A stretch of DNA of 64,000 nt from Stentor roeselii (lineage: Eukaryota > Ciliophora > Heterotrichea > Heterotrichida > Stentoridae): assembly GCA_006503475.1 (NCBI GenBank), contig RSEH01000132.1:1-64000 (forward strand), read 5' to 3'. This document shows, piece after piece, positions 1-11,540 of the stretch. Position numbers and translations under genes: made by a program. Every line of letters begins with the position of its first letter. Position 1 is the stretch's first letter. Below the pieces are notes generated by a model. That model saw only the letters and a program-made list of their open reading frames with translations, made no database searches and had not been told where the DNA came from.

Positions 1-195
1 ATATAAAATACTAAAAATAGGTCCCTTCAAATTTCGATTCTCATCAGCACTATCAGAGAACTCAAAGGTGATTCCATGAGCAACAACTCTACTCTTGTCA
101 TTACTTAAAGTTTTTCCACAATAAAATCTTCCAGTTTGATAAAACAATATCTCGATTTTATAATATTTGACTTCAAGTGGTGCTTGAAATGAGCA
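1..195 (-). pseudogene. C-terminal fragment of a PHR-like domain protein (edge of window)
   Basis: The minus strand is open from the left edge to base 195. It reads like the last third of a PHR domain (the beta-sandwich of MYCBP2 and some BTB proteins): a Tyr-Cys-Gly-Lys stretch, then HGITFEFSDS, then a segment ending GPIFSIL that matches the family pattern of GVTFxFSxS followed by GQIPxIL. An in-frame TAA lies directly upstream and I found no 15-nt intron that would bypass it. The copy is therefore either eroded or joined by a frame change I cannot see. Family assignment rests on these short motifs only. Confidence 0.35.
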
Positions 196-3128
196 TTATC
201 TTATTCAAAGACCTTTTATGCACTTTCAGTCGAATCTCACCAGCATTGCAACGCCATTCAAGCACTTAGTGCAAAAAGGTATCGTTTTACTGCAAAATAC
301 TTATAAAAGAAAGGTTTATTTTATCGAAAATATATTCATTATTTTATAAATATAAGAAAAGTTTTAAATCTAACAGGATGAACTTAAAATATTCTTTTTC
401 CAGCTGATGGCTCCACCAGTATACATCACCTTTTGATTATCAGGTTTCTCAATATTTGCTGAAATCCCAGCCTCAGGAAGTTGGGCATTTATACCAATTT
501 TTTTCTTTTTGGAACTACTGGACGATGAACTTGAAGACTTCTTTTTCAGAATTACTCCACCTCACACTTTTAATCCTTTGGGAGTGTCAAGTTTTTTTTA
601 TTTGTCGAAAATTCTGCGTTCAAATTTCAATTAATTTATACTAATATTAAAATACATCTCAGCTATTATGATTAAATTGGAAAATCCTTTTTCTATATGT
701 TCATAAGATTAATTAGAGGACAAAATATTTTATTGGTTTTAAAATTGGATTTTAATTGATGAAAGCAAAAGATAAAGATTTTATTAAGCCAGATAATCAA
801 AATCAGAGAATTTGAAAAAAGAAAATTGAGAATTATAACTTTTGAAAAACGTCAAAAATAGAGAAGTTTATTTGTAATGAAGAACTTTCAGAAAAAAAGC
901 TATATAACAGAATAATTCAAGTACATTTTTATAATAAAATTATTCATATCTGTTTATTCTACTAGAAAAGTACTTATCAAGAAATATAAATTCGATGGAA
1001 GATTACAAAAAACTTTAAAAAATATTGAATTAGAGTTAATAAAAGAAGCAAATGGCTTAGAGCTTCTTGATAAATATCGAAATCATAATAATTATTTTTC
1101 TGAATATTTGGTTCAATAAATTCAGAAAAAATTTCATTAGTATTGAAAGATGCAAGAATAACTCTTTTAGAATTTTTCATGAAATAGAAATCCTAATTAC
1201 CACAGGAAAAGAATTTTTCTTGTGTGCAAATAGCAATAAATATCAAGTCTTTAGTTCAAAGTTTTGAATTCCTAGTGCTTCACAATATTCTTCATCGTTA
1301 CATCAATTAGCCCATTAATAATTCAAGAGTGTTATAAAATTGAAATTATTGATTTCATTCAACAATAAAAAACAATAATATTATGATTTAACCAGATTAT
1401 TCATTCATAACAAAGTTAATAAATAATATAAATATCCTGAAGAAAATATAGAAATAAAAAGCAAGACATGAATCTGGAAAAATGTGATGCTTACTCTTTA
1501 GGTGATCCTTCGGATGTTCCATTAGAAAAAATTGATTATATCAAGAAAAATTTAGTGTCTTGTTATATCGGTAATGGCCGTTTATGATATTGCTATTAAG
1601 ACTGGTCCTAATAATACTAATAAACCAAAATTCACCTTATTCATAAAATTACAAACCTTACGACTAACTTTTGTGACCTGATAAAATAGCGTGAGATTTG
1701 CTTAGAGGAGAAGAAATATGAATGGATTTCATGAGTAGAGAAGAAGGAATAGATAGAAACTTTAGATGCAATATGGAAGCAGGATTTTACTTTAGAGATA
1801 AAATGAGGTGAAAAGGAAGACTTTTGAATCTTTAATTAGACAAAAGGTGAAGCTTGAAACATGGGTGATCATTCTTTAGGAGAGTAAGATTGAGTCTTGT
1901 TTGGTTTTTGGTATTGGAGTACTTTTAGGGCACTGTTTTTATTCAGTAGTCATTTCCCTTTTGATGTGATTTTATTGATGGAATTAGGGTGAGTCAGAGT
2001 TTTGCATGGTCAGATTAATTGACGTGTATTTTGAATGAATGATACCAATTAGAACTGAATTATTTTATAAGATTGTGATACATTAAATTGCTATTAAAAT
2101 ATTATAATTTTAAGCCAATAATTTTAATCTATTAACTATCCACAGTATTCAAAGACCAAATTTTGTAATATTTGTTTTTTCTTCACTAAAAAGAAATCCT
2201 TATGTTAAATTAGAATATATCATGATGATTTTAAAGTCGATAATTTTTAATCTTTCAATTATCCTCAGTATTCATACAAAATTTGAAAGCTCAGTACATT
2301 CCTTAATAAAATAGTGAAACTTTCATTTAACTTACTTGAACACCTGATTTAAGCCTATAAAATTAATACATCAACTTATTCCATAAAATAATCTTTTAAA
2401 TGTTCAGTTCTTTTATTAATTAAAAAAATCAAAGCAAACTCAGCACTCCAGCTACAAAAACAGGGAAAATTTCTAAAAATCTTCAAAAAACAGTACAAAA
2501 GCCCCTAACCGAATACAAATCCCACATTCTCAACCTGTCACAAAAAACAAATTAGAGAGACTTCAAGTAAAAAATCCTTAAATATGCGTCCAAAAACACA
2601 AAATACCGAATCGAGGAGTCCTTGAAAAGCAACTCAATCATGGACCTCCAGCCTTTGAATTTGATGTAATACTTGCTACTACCGACATCAAAAAAACTGG
2701 AAATTCACTCTGAAATAAAATTTGCGCCTAAAGATCACTTTGAACGATTACTGAAACAAAAAATTTGAATAAGGCCTGCCTTATCATTTTGATACAAGAA
2801 ATCAGTCGAATCTTTATTGAAAAAAATTCGTTTTAAGACTTTAGAAGGAATCACTTTAATGCTGACATGAAAAAAACCAGAAAAGTGTCATCAGTTTTTC
2901 GTTTTCAAATCAGGATAAGACTCTTTTAATCTAGCCACTCTCATCTTGGCACTTTAAAGAACTATCTCTTGAGCCCAATTCGAAGATTCCCCCAAATCCC
3001 AAACCTTAAAAACTAAAAAACATCAAGTTCAAAACTAAAAACTCTTAAACCTTTCCCCAATCCCAATCAAACCCTAAAAAACTCAAAATCTTAATTTCTA
3101 ATACCTGTTGATTTAAATCCCTATAAAA
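196..3128. other. Spacer with eroded coding-like fragments
   Basis: About 2.9 kb without an intact gene. Plus-strand pieces around 970-1120 and 1468-1587 look like worn coding sequence. A 65-bp segment at 2101-2165 recurs imperfectly at 2221-2285. Bases 1680-2040 are G-rich on the plus strand, and 2400-3128 is C- and A-rich, turning extreme just before the amylase start. Minus-strand bases 2552-2944 form a 131-codon frame broken only by four TGA codons. No RNA gene was recognised. Confidence 0.6.
1468..1587 (+). pseudogene. Possible protein-kinase remnant
   Basis: A 39-codon open stretch contains EKCDAYSLGD, which resembles kinase subdomain IX (the D-x-Y/F-S-L-G motif that anchors the catalytic loop). 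Nothing else of a kinase could be placed with confidence on either side. It may be a relic of a kinase gene that once filled 900-2000, or chance. Confidence 0.2.
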
Positions 3129-4517
3129 ATGTTGAAGTATTTCCTACTAGTCTCCATCCTATCTCTTCAAGCCTTCTCCCACACTGCCTCAGAGTGGGAA
3201 TCGCGAACAATATACCAGCTATTAACAGACCGTTTCGCTCGAAACAACAATTCGATTTCTCCCTGCAGTGACTTATCGAACTACTGCGGTGGGGGTTGGG
3301 TAGGTCTTCAATCGAACCTGGACTACATCCAAGGAATGGGTTTCGACGCGATCTGGGTGTCTCCAGTAGTCCTGAACTCTCCAAACCAATACCACGGGTA
3401 CTGCGCCCAGGACTTCTTCCAACTGAACCCGAACTTCGGTTCAGAGCAAGACTTCATCAACCTGGTCTCCGCGATGCACTCTCGAGGAATGTGGATCATG
3501 GTCGACGTCGTCGCGAACCACGTGATGCCCATGAGCCCTGCTCTTGAAAGTGTCAGTCAAGTCAACCCTTTCAACTCGACTCAGCATTACCACCCTTACT
3601 GCCCTATTGACTGGAACAATCAGTGGAGTGTTGAAAATTGCTGGCTTGGGTACCTCCCTGATCTTAACCAAACAGTACCTTTCGTTAGAAGTCAACTGCT
3701 TACTTGGATTAATTGGCTTGTTACCAAGTATGACATTGATGGACTTAGAATTGATACTTGTTTGGAAGTTCCGATGGATTTCTGGGCGGAATTCTCGAAA
3801 CAGGCTGGAGTTTATACGGTTTGTGAGGTTTTTGATGGAAGTATTGTTAGAAATGCTGGGTATCAGAGTGTTGTTGATGGCACTTTGAATTATCCACTTT
3901 TTTATTTGATGAGGGATTTGTTTCAAGGAGGGTATTCGATGTATGAAGCCAGGACTTTCATGGCCCAGGCTGCTGCCACTTTTAAAAATATTGGATTTGA
4001 AGGGAATTTCGTTGATAATCATGATAATCCTCGGTTTTTGTTTAACTTTCCGAAAGTTAATAGACTTCAAAATGCCCTTGCTTGGAGTCTTACCTGGCCT
4101 GGCATTCCTATTGTTTATTATGGAAGTGAGCAGGGGTTCAATGGAGGATATGATCCTAATGATAGGGAACCTTTGTGGCCGTATTTGACCAGCACGAATT
4201 CCCAGTTGTATCTTTTCATGAAAACTGTTGTGAATTATAGGAAAAGTAATCAGATTTGGAATTTTCCATGGGTTGAAAGATATGCTGCGGATAATTTTTA
4301 TTGTTTCAGTCGAGGGTTGTTTATGATGGCTTTCTCGAACACTGACAATAATATTTTCTATACAGTAGGATATCATCCTTATCAAGTGGGAAACGTGGTT
4401 TGCAATGTTTTGTATACAGGAGATTGTGTGACAGTCACTGCTGCTGGGGTGCCCGTTTATCTGGATTCCGGAGAGGTTAAACTTTACCAGTTAAAAAGTA
4501 GCTTAGAAAATCAATAA
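3129..4517 (+). CDS. Secreted alpha-amylase, GH13 (fungal TAKA-like type)
   Basis: 462 residues. It hydrolyses internal alpha-1,4 glucosidic bonds of starch and probably acts in food vacuoles or outside the cell, since residues 1-18 form a signal peptide. The four GH13 regions are present: DVVANH (126-131), GLRIDT with nucleophile Asp209, the acid/base Glu233 in CEVFDG, and FVDNHDNPRF with Asp299. The text around regions II to IV (AGVYTVCEV, DGTLNYP, VDNHDNPRF, YYGSEQ) is closest to Aspergillus-type amylases. In region II the usual Lys-His after the nucleophile is Leu-Glu, so substrate contacts differ. Length fits an A/B domain with a short C domain. TATAA lies 4 nt before the ATG. Codons are C-ending in the first third and T-ending later. 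Confidence 0.95.
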   Translation: MLKYFLLVSILSLQAFSHTASEWESRTIYQLLTDRFARNNNSISPCSDLSNYCGGGWVGLQSNLDYIQGMGFDAIWVSPVVLNSPNQYHGYCAQDFFQLNPNFGSEQDFINLVSAMHSRGMWIMVDVVANHVMPMSPALESVSQVNPFNSTQHYHPYCPIDWNNQWSVENCWLGYLPDLNQTVPFVRSQLLTWINWLVTKYDIDGLRIDTCLEVPMDFWAEFSKQAGVYTVCEVFDGSIVRNAGYQSVVDGTLNYPLFYLMRDLFQGGYSMYEARTFMAQAAATFKNIGFEGNFVDNHDNPRFLFNFPKVNRLQNALAWSLTWPGIPIVYYGSEQGFNGGYDPNDREPLWPYLTSTNSQLYLFMKTVVNYRKSNQIWNFPWVERYAADNFYCFSRGLFMMAFSNTDNNIFYTVGYHPYQVGNVVCNVLYTGDCVTVTAAGVPVYLDSGEVKLYQLKSSLENQ

Positions 4518-4559
4518 TTAACTAGAAAATTAGTTATTTTGTAGAATTTAACATATAAA

Positions 4560-6287
4560 ATGAAGATTTTAGTAAAACCTGCTGCAAGAATCTTCGGAAG
4601 TTATGGATTTGAAGAATCTAGTCAAACTCAAATGTTTTATAAACTGCTGAATCTCAGTCCTGATGGTGGCACTGCTTTAAGAAATTCAATAAAAGCTGGA
4701 ATTGGGCTAGTTGTAAATTTATGCGAAGAACTAAAAGATTCTGATTTACAAGATGAATATAATATCATTCATATTGTTATAACTGATGGATCTGATGAGC
4801 ATTCAAATTTATCAGCAGCGGAGTTAGGTCGAATTCTCTACGGTTTCAATCAAAAATTCGGAAGCTCCCATTGCAAAACAGTTCTAGTCGGAATTTCCCT
4901 AGACCAGTTAGCAGCCACTGAACTTTCATTCCTATCACAAGCAGGAGGAGATTCCTGCAAGGCCTTCAACGTAGAAAACGTAGACTTTTCAGAAATCCTT
5001 AAAAGAATGAGCATAAATATCGGAGTAAGACAAGAAATTAAACTAGGTCTGGTAGGCGAGGACCTGTATATGATCAACAAAAACATACCTTACATTGAAG
5101 TAAGACGAAAAAAACTCGCGATTCTCTTCAACCTGGACTTCAGTTCTTCAATGAGAGGTCCTCGGTGGGTGTCTCTCATGAGAAGTGCTGCTGAATTCGC
5201 TTCAAAATTGAGTCCTGGAGATTTAGTGACCTGCATCTTCTTTAATCATCAGGTAAAAATGCTAAATGAAGTCATTGAAGACTACCAATCAGTTGATATT
5301 TATAAGAATTTGATTAAAGGGATTTCATTCTTGGATGAGAACTTTCAAAGTTCTGACTTTTGTGAAGAGCATAAAATTCAAAGAAAGGATTCGAACAAGT
5401 TCGAATCAAGATATGAACAGAATGATTCAAGTAAAAGATTAGGGTTTTATAATTACCCGAAAGTTGTAGAGTTAAGCGATAGTGAAAAATCTTTCAGGTA
5501 TTATTCTCCAAATCATGATCGACCAACTGAAGCCCTGGCTCGGGTACATAGACGTCGATGTGCCTCTCCGAATAAAAATAGTTACGAAGCTTCACCGAAT
5601 AAAAATAATTACAAACCTGCTCCGAATAAAAATAGTTACAAACCTAATCCTGATCTAAATAATTACAAACCTGCTCCGAATAAAAATAGTTACAAACCTA
5701 ATCCTGATCTAAATAATTACAAACCTGCTCTTGATCAAAATCGTTACGGAGCTACTCCCAACCAAAATATTTACAAACCTGTTCCTAATCAAAATATTTA
5801 CGAAGCTGCTCCTAATCAAAATAGTTCCAGAGGACCTACTAGCAGTAAAATCAAAGTTCAAGAAGAATCCAATCCTAAAAATAAATACTCACAATGTTCA
5901 GACCTCAGATCTCAAAAGAACAACAGTTCGACTCCTGACCCGAGTAGCTTTAAACCTAAAAAAAGTCCCTCGATAGAAAAAAGACCCCCTGGTCAGAGTA
6001 ACTATAGACTCGACAAGAATGACTCTGCATCTAATCTAAAAAATAACCCCCGAAACAATAACAGTCCGCCCTCGAAACAGAGTAACTTAAAACCTGAAGA
6101 TAATCACAAGGCGCACACTAGAAATAATAGTCTTCAAAGCAATAACAGTCCGCCGCCCCCGAAACAGAGTAACTTAAAACCTGGAAATAATGACGATACG
6201 TGTACTTTAAATGATGGTCCCCAAATCAAAATCGTTAAAAAAAAAACTTCTGAATGGTATTGCTGCAAATGCTGTTCAATTATGTAG
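4560..6287 (+). CDS. vWA-like protein with 27-nt repeats and a CaaX end
   Basis: 575 residues. Residues 1-165 look like the second half of a von Willebrand A domain: the GGTAL threonine motif near 36-40 and HIVITDGSDE near 71-80, but no DxSxS strand before them. Residues 185-240 look like the first half of another vWA domain, with the MIDAS motif DFSSSM at 193-198, and then stop short. Residues 337-426 are ten 9-residue Asn/Tyr/Pro-rich repeats. The rest is polar and proline-rich, and the protein ends CCKCCSIM, a CaaX box preceded by cysteines suited to palmitoylation. Membrane anchoring is inferred. The start follows TATAA and lies 42 nt after the amylase stop, with no room for the missing half domain upstream. 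Role unknown. Confidence 0.8.
   Translation: MKILVKPAARIFGSYGFEESSQTQMFYKLLNLSPDGGTALRNSIKAGIGLVVNLCEELKDSDLQDEYNIIHIVITDGSDEHSNLSAAELGRILYGFNQKFGSSHCKTVLVGISLDQLAATELSFLSQAGGDSCKAFNVENVDFSEILKRMSINIGVRQEIKLGLVGEDLYMINKNIPYIEVRRKKLAILFNLDFSSSMRGPRWVSLMRSAAEFASKLSPGDLVTCIFFNHQVKMLNEVIEDYQSVDIYKNLIKGISFLDENFQSSDFCEEHKIQRKDSNKFESRYEQNDSSKRLGFYNYPKVVELSDSEKSFRYYSPNHDRPTEALARVHRRRCASPNKNSYEASPNKNNYKPAPNKNSYKPNPDLNNYKPAPNKNSYKPNPDLNNYKPALDQNRYGATPNQNIYKPVPNQNIYEAAPNQNSSRGPTSSKIKVQEESNPKNKYSQCSDLRSQKNNSSTPDPSSFKPKKSPSIEKRPPGQSNYRLDKNDSASNLKNNPRNNNSPPSKQSNLKPEDNHKAHTRNNSLQSNNSPPPPKQSNLKPGNNDDTCTLNDGPQIKIVKKKTSEWYCCKCCSIM
5568..5837 (+). repeat. Ten tandem 27-nt coding repeats
   Basis: Ten in-frame 27-nt units in the vWA-like gene, each encoding a version of PNKNSYKPA. 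Two unit types (PNKN.. and PDLN..) alternate in the middle, which suggests growth by duplication of a two-unit block. Later units drift to PNQN. Confidence 0.85.
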
Positions 6288-7058
6288 GGAATAATTATTT
6301 AGTGAATATAATTTTTTAAGAATTAAGGTGTCCATGGGTAACTGGTGAATAATATAGAGGTGAATAATTATCATAGAAGAGGGCATCCAAATGTAAGTAA
6401 GCTACTTTTTATAATTTTTGAGACTACTCTAATAGTCTTTCAACATAAATGTTGATTGAATTACTTTTGATTTTATTAAAATACAGATTCTTGAGAGAAA
6501 TGATTTTAGGATAGATATAGGATGAATGTCTGGAAGTTTTTTTTCGTAATATTTTTCATTTATTACCTATATTATCTTATAGAAGGTAATAATCAATTGG
6601 CTTATATGATTATATTTTAATTTGAGAAGGGTGTCCTTCAACAAACTCCTTTATAAGGAAACTTACACAAAAGATATCATCATCAATTTTTTTGGAACCT
6701 GGATAAATAATTCATTTAACATTAGATATTGCATAATAGCGAAGATTTAAAGAAAAAGTGCTAGATATATTAAAATGTTTAAATTCTTGAATTTATAAGG
6801 GGCTATTTGACTGGATATCTTTATCTAATCTGAAGATTTATTCGCCTAATTTATAAAGTTTTGAACAATCAGAATAATTTATCTAACTCTTTGATTGTGT
6901 TTTATATTTTACTAGATTATTATGAAATCTCTTGAATTTCATTAAGATATTGAATTTGTGTTCGAAATTATGACTTATTCATAAGTTTTAATAAACATAA
7001 CTAAAACATACAAAAAAAATCATTTCCAGTTATCTAACTAATCTCTTAAAATATTTTT
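6288..7058. other. AT-rich spacer
   Basis: 771 bp between the 3' ends of two convergent genes. I see no open frame, repeat or RNA gene. Confidence 0.6.
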
Positions 7059-10000
7059 CTAAACTTTCAAAGAATCCTCTTTAAATGACAAAAATGAAGG
7101 ACAAGGGTCTCTAAAGTTTTGTTTATCAATTTTGCTTCCATCTTCTGCTTCTTTTATAATAATTTTTAAATGACTTGAATCTGAACTCGAAACTTTTTCA
7201 CTTTTTCTTTGCTTGCATTTAGCTCTTAACGCTGAAAAGAAAATAATCACAGAGGAAAATGTTTGAATAGAAACAATCAAATTGATAAAAATCATGAAAG
7301 CTAGATCTAAATTTTGTATGGTGTCTTCGTCGATATCAAATAAAGAGTAGGCAAACAAAATCCCGATCAAGAATACAAAAAATTCACTCAAAAAGTTTGA
7401 ATAGTTCAGAACAGATTGATGAAATGGTTGTTTACAAGTGCAAATAAAAAAATTCTAATTAAAAATTACAGTCAAAGAAAAAATTTCAAAGATCGTAATC
7501 TGAATCAAAGGAAAAGAACCTAAAAAGAAAATGCTAAGAATTAGACTCAATCTTCGGGTGAAGTAAAGAGTATAAAAATTAGAGTTAATCGCTCCTTGAT
7601 CATCTTTAAACTCATAGAAAAGACTACTGTACAATGAAGAGGTTGTATTGAGCGATTCTCTACTTTTTGTTTTTAAGTAAAAACTCAAGATCAATAAGAT
7701 GGGAATAGTAACAAAAACTAGAAACTAAATAAAAATTACCACTAATATACAGGAGAAGAAAAAACTGTAGGCTTGACTCAATATTTTTAAATTTGAAGCC
7801 GTAAAAGATATAAATGCTGAAATTCCGATATCAAGATAATGTTGAATCCAAAATCTTATATAAAAGTTAAAACTATATCCACTATAGAACTGTTTAAAAT
7901 ACTTTTTAAAAGGGTTTTTCATGGAAAATGTGAGTATTTTATCAATAATCTTTACGAGTATATATAAAACTATCCCAAAAATAAGCATTGAAACAATTTT
8001 TCCAGAATTCATAAATATTGAATTGGTTAAGTATCCGAAATCATTCATTTTAGAGTTCATCTCATCAAAAGAATTCAAATGAAAGTATTCAAATATATTT
8101 GGAAACATGACTGCCTTACGAAGCCCAATCAAAATTCCCCTGGCAGTCTCAGAGTAAGGAACATTAAAAAGATACATGAAACTAATAAGCTGCATATAAC
8201 TTATAAAGCTCCAAAATGATGCAAAGCTCGGGGAAAATAACGAAAACGCTGCTATTGAACTCATGCATGAAATAGTAACCTTTTGATAGGCTGCACTTTT
8301 TGATTCTAGTAGAGTGCTTTTGCCTCCACTTGGTAAACTTTTAGAGTTCAGAAGCAGTTCATAATGTTTTTTCATTAACTTAGAATTTTTTGATGATTTT
8401 AAGTTACAAGTAAATGATAGTTTTAGTTTCTGGTTTTGATTGATAGATTCTTGGAAATCTATAGATATTGAATACTTTTGAGCAGACCAAACATTAATTT
8501 GGAAATCTAGAGGTTTATTTGGCATTGAAAGTGATATGCATGAAGAATTTAAATTGAACTGGAGATCTTCGGAAAAAACTAAAATTAAATTGTTTTCAAA
8601 TGTAACTGAAATGTTGGCGAATAGCTCAATTTGGCTGCATTCTTTTCCTTGAAACCCCTCTTGGCAAATACATTCATTTTCGACTAAATCTGAATTAGTG
8701 CGACAAGAAAGACATCTACCATATGAACAATTGGTACAGAGATAATGACATTTTTTATAGCACTGATTATTTTCAATGTAAAAATTATTTTTACAAGCAA
8801 GACAAGCAGTTGAATTACACTGATTACAATTTTCAGTGCACTGAATGCAAATTCCTTCGAAAACCGATCCATAAAAGCACTCAAAACAAATTTCTTTACT
8901 ACATCTTTTGCATCCAAAACTACACTGATGACAATTTTGATGATTATAATAAAATCCCTCATTACATTGACATTCTCCTCCCACAACTGAGGCATTTTTA
9001 ATTCTGCAAGCCAAACATTCTGTAAGTGACAAGCACACTGAGCAAGTTTTCTGACAAGGTTGACAATAGTCACTTTGTGATAAATCTTTAAAGTACCCAT
9101 CAAGACATTCACATCCTTTCATCTCACTTGGTTTTGAATTCGGACTCAGGCAACTTCTGCATAAATCTTCTGAGTCACAGAGGGAGCATTCTTCATGACA
9201 AGGAAGACAACTGTTAGCAGAGTCTAAGATATTCATTGAGTAAAACTTGTCTAAACAAATACATCCTTGAGAATCATCAGGTATCGAATTAATTGCGATG
9301 CATAAGTCACATTTTAATTGACTAGAACATGTTTTACATTCCTGATAACAAGGCTTGCAATCATCTAATTCAGTCAACTGTGAATCATTCCAGAAGCCTT
9401 GCTGACATATGCAAGTTCCTTGATTAATAAAAGTGTTTTTTGCTTTGCAAGTCAGACAAGAGTTTCCATCAATGCAGGTCATGCATTCTGCACTGCAAGG
9501 TAAACAAGGATTCTCACTTCTAAGTATTCCGATCACATAAAAGCCGTCTTGACAAGCACATCCAAAAACATCTGGACTTGCATTCACATCTAAGCATTGT
9601 TCACAAACATCAAATATACTGCAAAGTCTACATTGACTGTAACAAATTGAACATGCATCCAAGTTTGTCATTTCCTTTGTCTGAAAAAAGCCATCTTTGC
9701 ATCTGCATCCTTGACTTGCCAAAGGTTCAGCATTCAAAGCTTTGCAAGTCAAACAAATAAATGCTTCGTTGCAAGTTTCGCAGTGATCATCACAGACGTA
9801 ACAAGAGTTTTCATCTGTTAGAAGGTTTCCGTTATTTGAGTATCCAGGTCTGCATTTGCATTTTGAGTTAAGGTCTAACTCTGCATTTATTGCTATGCAT
9901 GAAAGGCATTCTGGGAATTTTTCACACTCGGAACAGTCTGAATCGCATGATGAACAAGCTTCTGTATCGGAAAAAGTTAGAAGAGGGTTTTTGAAGAATC

Positions 10001-11540
10001 TATTTTTGCAAGTGCAAAGGGAAAGAAGTGGAATTGCGTTTGATGCTTTGCAAGTTAAACATAATGAATAGGTTGTGCATGTTATGCAGTCTGGGTGACA
10101 TGGCTGACAGTTTCCGTCAGTGGTTAATGAAGTTAAATTGAAGTATCCTGCTTTGCATGAACATCCGCCGTTTGGATCAGGTTGTGCATTAGAGTCAATA
10201 CAAGTCAAACAAATTAAGCTTGAAGTGCAAGTCAAGCAATCAATATTACACGGTAGACATGCTTGCACAGTAACCAAAGCAGTAGTATTTAAAAACTTTT
10301 CCATACATACACACCCTTTGATAGCATCCGGGATAGAATGCATAGCAATGCATTCCAAACAAACCTCAGGTCCATCACATATCCTACAGTCATCATTGCA
10401 AGGTAAGCAAGGATTAAGAGAACTAATTTGCCCTATAGCAAAATATTTCTCTTTACACTTACACCCAACAACATCAACAACTGCATTCGAATCAACACAA
10501 GACAAGCATGAATTAGGATCAGTCCTTAAGCAAGTTAAACAAGAACTTTCACAGCAAACATCCCAACGAATGGTTTGTCCTGTTGGACAGACACAAGTGG
10601 TTGAAGAAGAAAAGGCTTCTGAAGGACAGTCACATAAATTAGTCGTCCCGCTTAAAACACAAGAAAGAAAATCGCATCCACAAACCAAAGAAGTAGACCC
10701 TGAACACCCTGTAGCAGGAGTCGTCGTTGGACAGCTGATTTTATTTGAATCTCTGAATTTGTTTTTCTCTTTTGAAAGACAACCAGTCCCTAGGCGGTCG
10801 ACTATCGCTGGTGAGCATGAAACGCATCCACTTATGAGGCAAGTGCTTGTTGATATATTGGAAATGTACTTTGATTGATCACTTTCTGAATTTATGAGAA
10901 ATGTCCAGAGTAAGAACTTTGAGCCGATTAGATTGTTGAAGGTTCCTCCGATTTGCATTGCGAAATTTCCAGTTTCTGAATAGATTGATTCGGTTGTGAG
11001 GGAGTGCATTAAGACTTGATTCTGGTAGACTTGAAATGTAGTTCCTGATATAGTTAATGCTATAAAGCACCATTTATCTTTGAAAAATGATGAGGATGGG
11101 CCGATTTCTTCACTTTTAATTTGCCCGTTTATTACAACTTTCAAAGCTACTGCATCATTTGCTTTATTTCTCCTCAAATAAAAATGATTATTGACCATAT
11201 CGATTTCTTGGTATCGAGAAAATACCAATCCATCTTGGTCAGCATCTATTAAAAGCCATAGTGCTATTAGAAAAGGCGAACTTAAAGAAAACGATGATCC
11301 ACAAACATCATTTGATGGAAGAGTTATTTTCTGAGACTTTGAACCATCAAGGTACGCTCCTCTATCAGTAGGAGTCACATCCAAGTTTTCTACATCTGAT
11401 GTGGATCCACTAACACCGTGCCAACCGTTGCCAGAATAATCTTTAAAAACTTGACCATAATTCACTCCAGGCCGATATTCAAGGATCATTTTTGCTTTTA
11501 ATCCAAGAAATAGACCTAAAAGCAAAACTTTTACATCCAT
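7059..11540 (-). CDS. Large cysteine-rich, multi-pass membrane protein with LamG-like N-terminus
   Basis: Three exons give 1483 residues after removal of two 15-nt introns (7725-7739 and 7455-7469). Order: signal peptide; a LamG/concanavalin-like fold (YSGNGWHGVSG, then FSLSSPFLIALWLLID); about a dozen modules of roughly 45 residues with CxxC..CxxC..CLxC..GCxC..GF spacing, like the furin/growth-factor-receptor repeats common in ciliate surface proteins; a beta-rich linker near residues 1015-1110; then seven or eight hydrophobic segments and a basic cytoplasmic tail. Both introns fall in the membrane region, and reading through either gives a stop. A surface receptor or adhesion protein is inferred; no ligand can be named. 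The start follows TATATAA immediately before the ATG. Confidence 0.85.
7455..7469 (-). other. 15-nt intron
   Basis: Minus-strand sequence GTAATTTTTAATTAG, with A at position 10. It contains an in-frame TAG; removal keeps the frame and joins two membrane-segment exons of the cysteine-rich gene. Confidence 0.9.
7725..7739 (-). other. 15-nt intron
   Basis: Minus-strand sequence GTAATTTTTATTTAG, with A at position 10. It contains an in-frame TAG; removal joins SCILV to FLVFV within a hydrophobic segment. Confidence 0.9.

Noticed and set aside
456-644. 62-codon plus-strand frame in the left spacer
   Set aside because: It has no ATG start, no family resemblance and unremarkable composition; most likely chance.
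977-1267. Overlapping short frames on both strands near 1.0-1.27 kb
   Set aside because: No domain and no codon bias. The plus strand may hold a relic, but neither frame is an intact gene.
3441-4385. 314-codon minus-strand frame inside the amylase gene
   Set aside because: Shadow of the amylase reading frame, which has a full set of GH13 motifs; the antisense text has no domain.
10120-10878. 252-codon plus-strand frame inside the cysteine-rich gene
   Set aside because: Antisense of the Cys repeats; its periodic text simply mirrors the repeat module.
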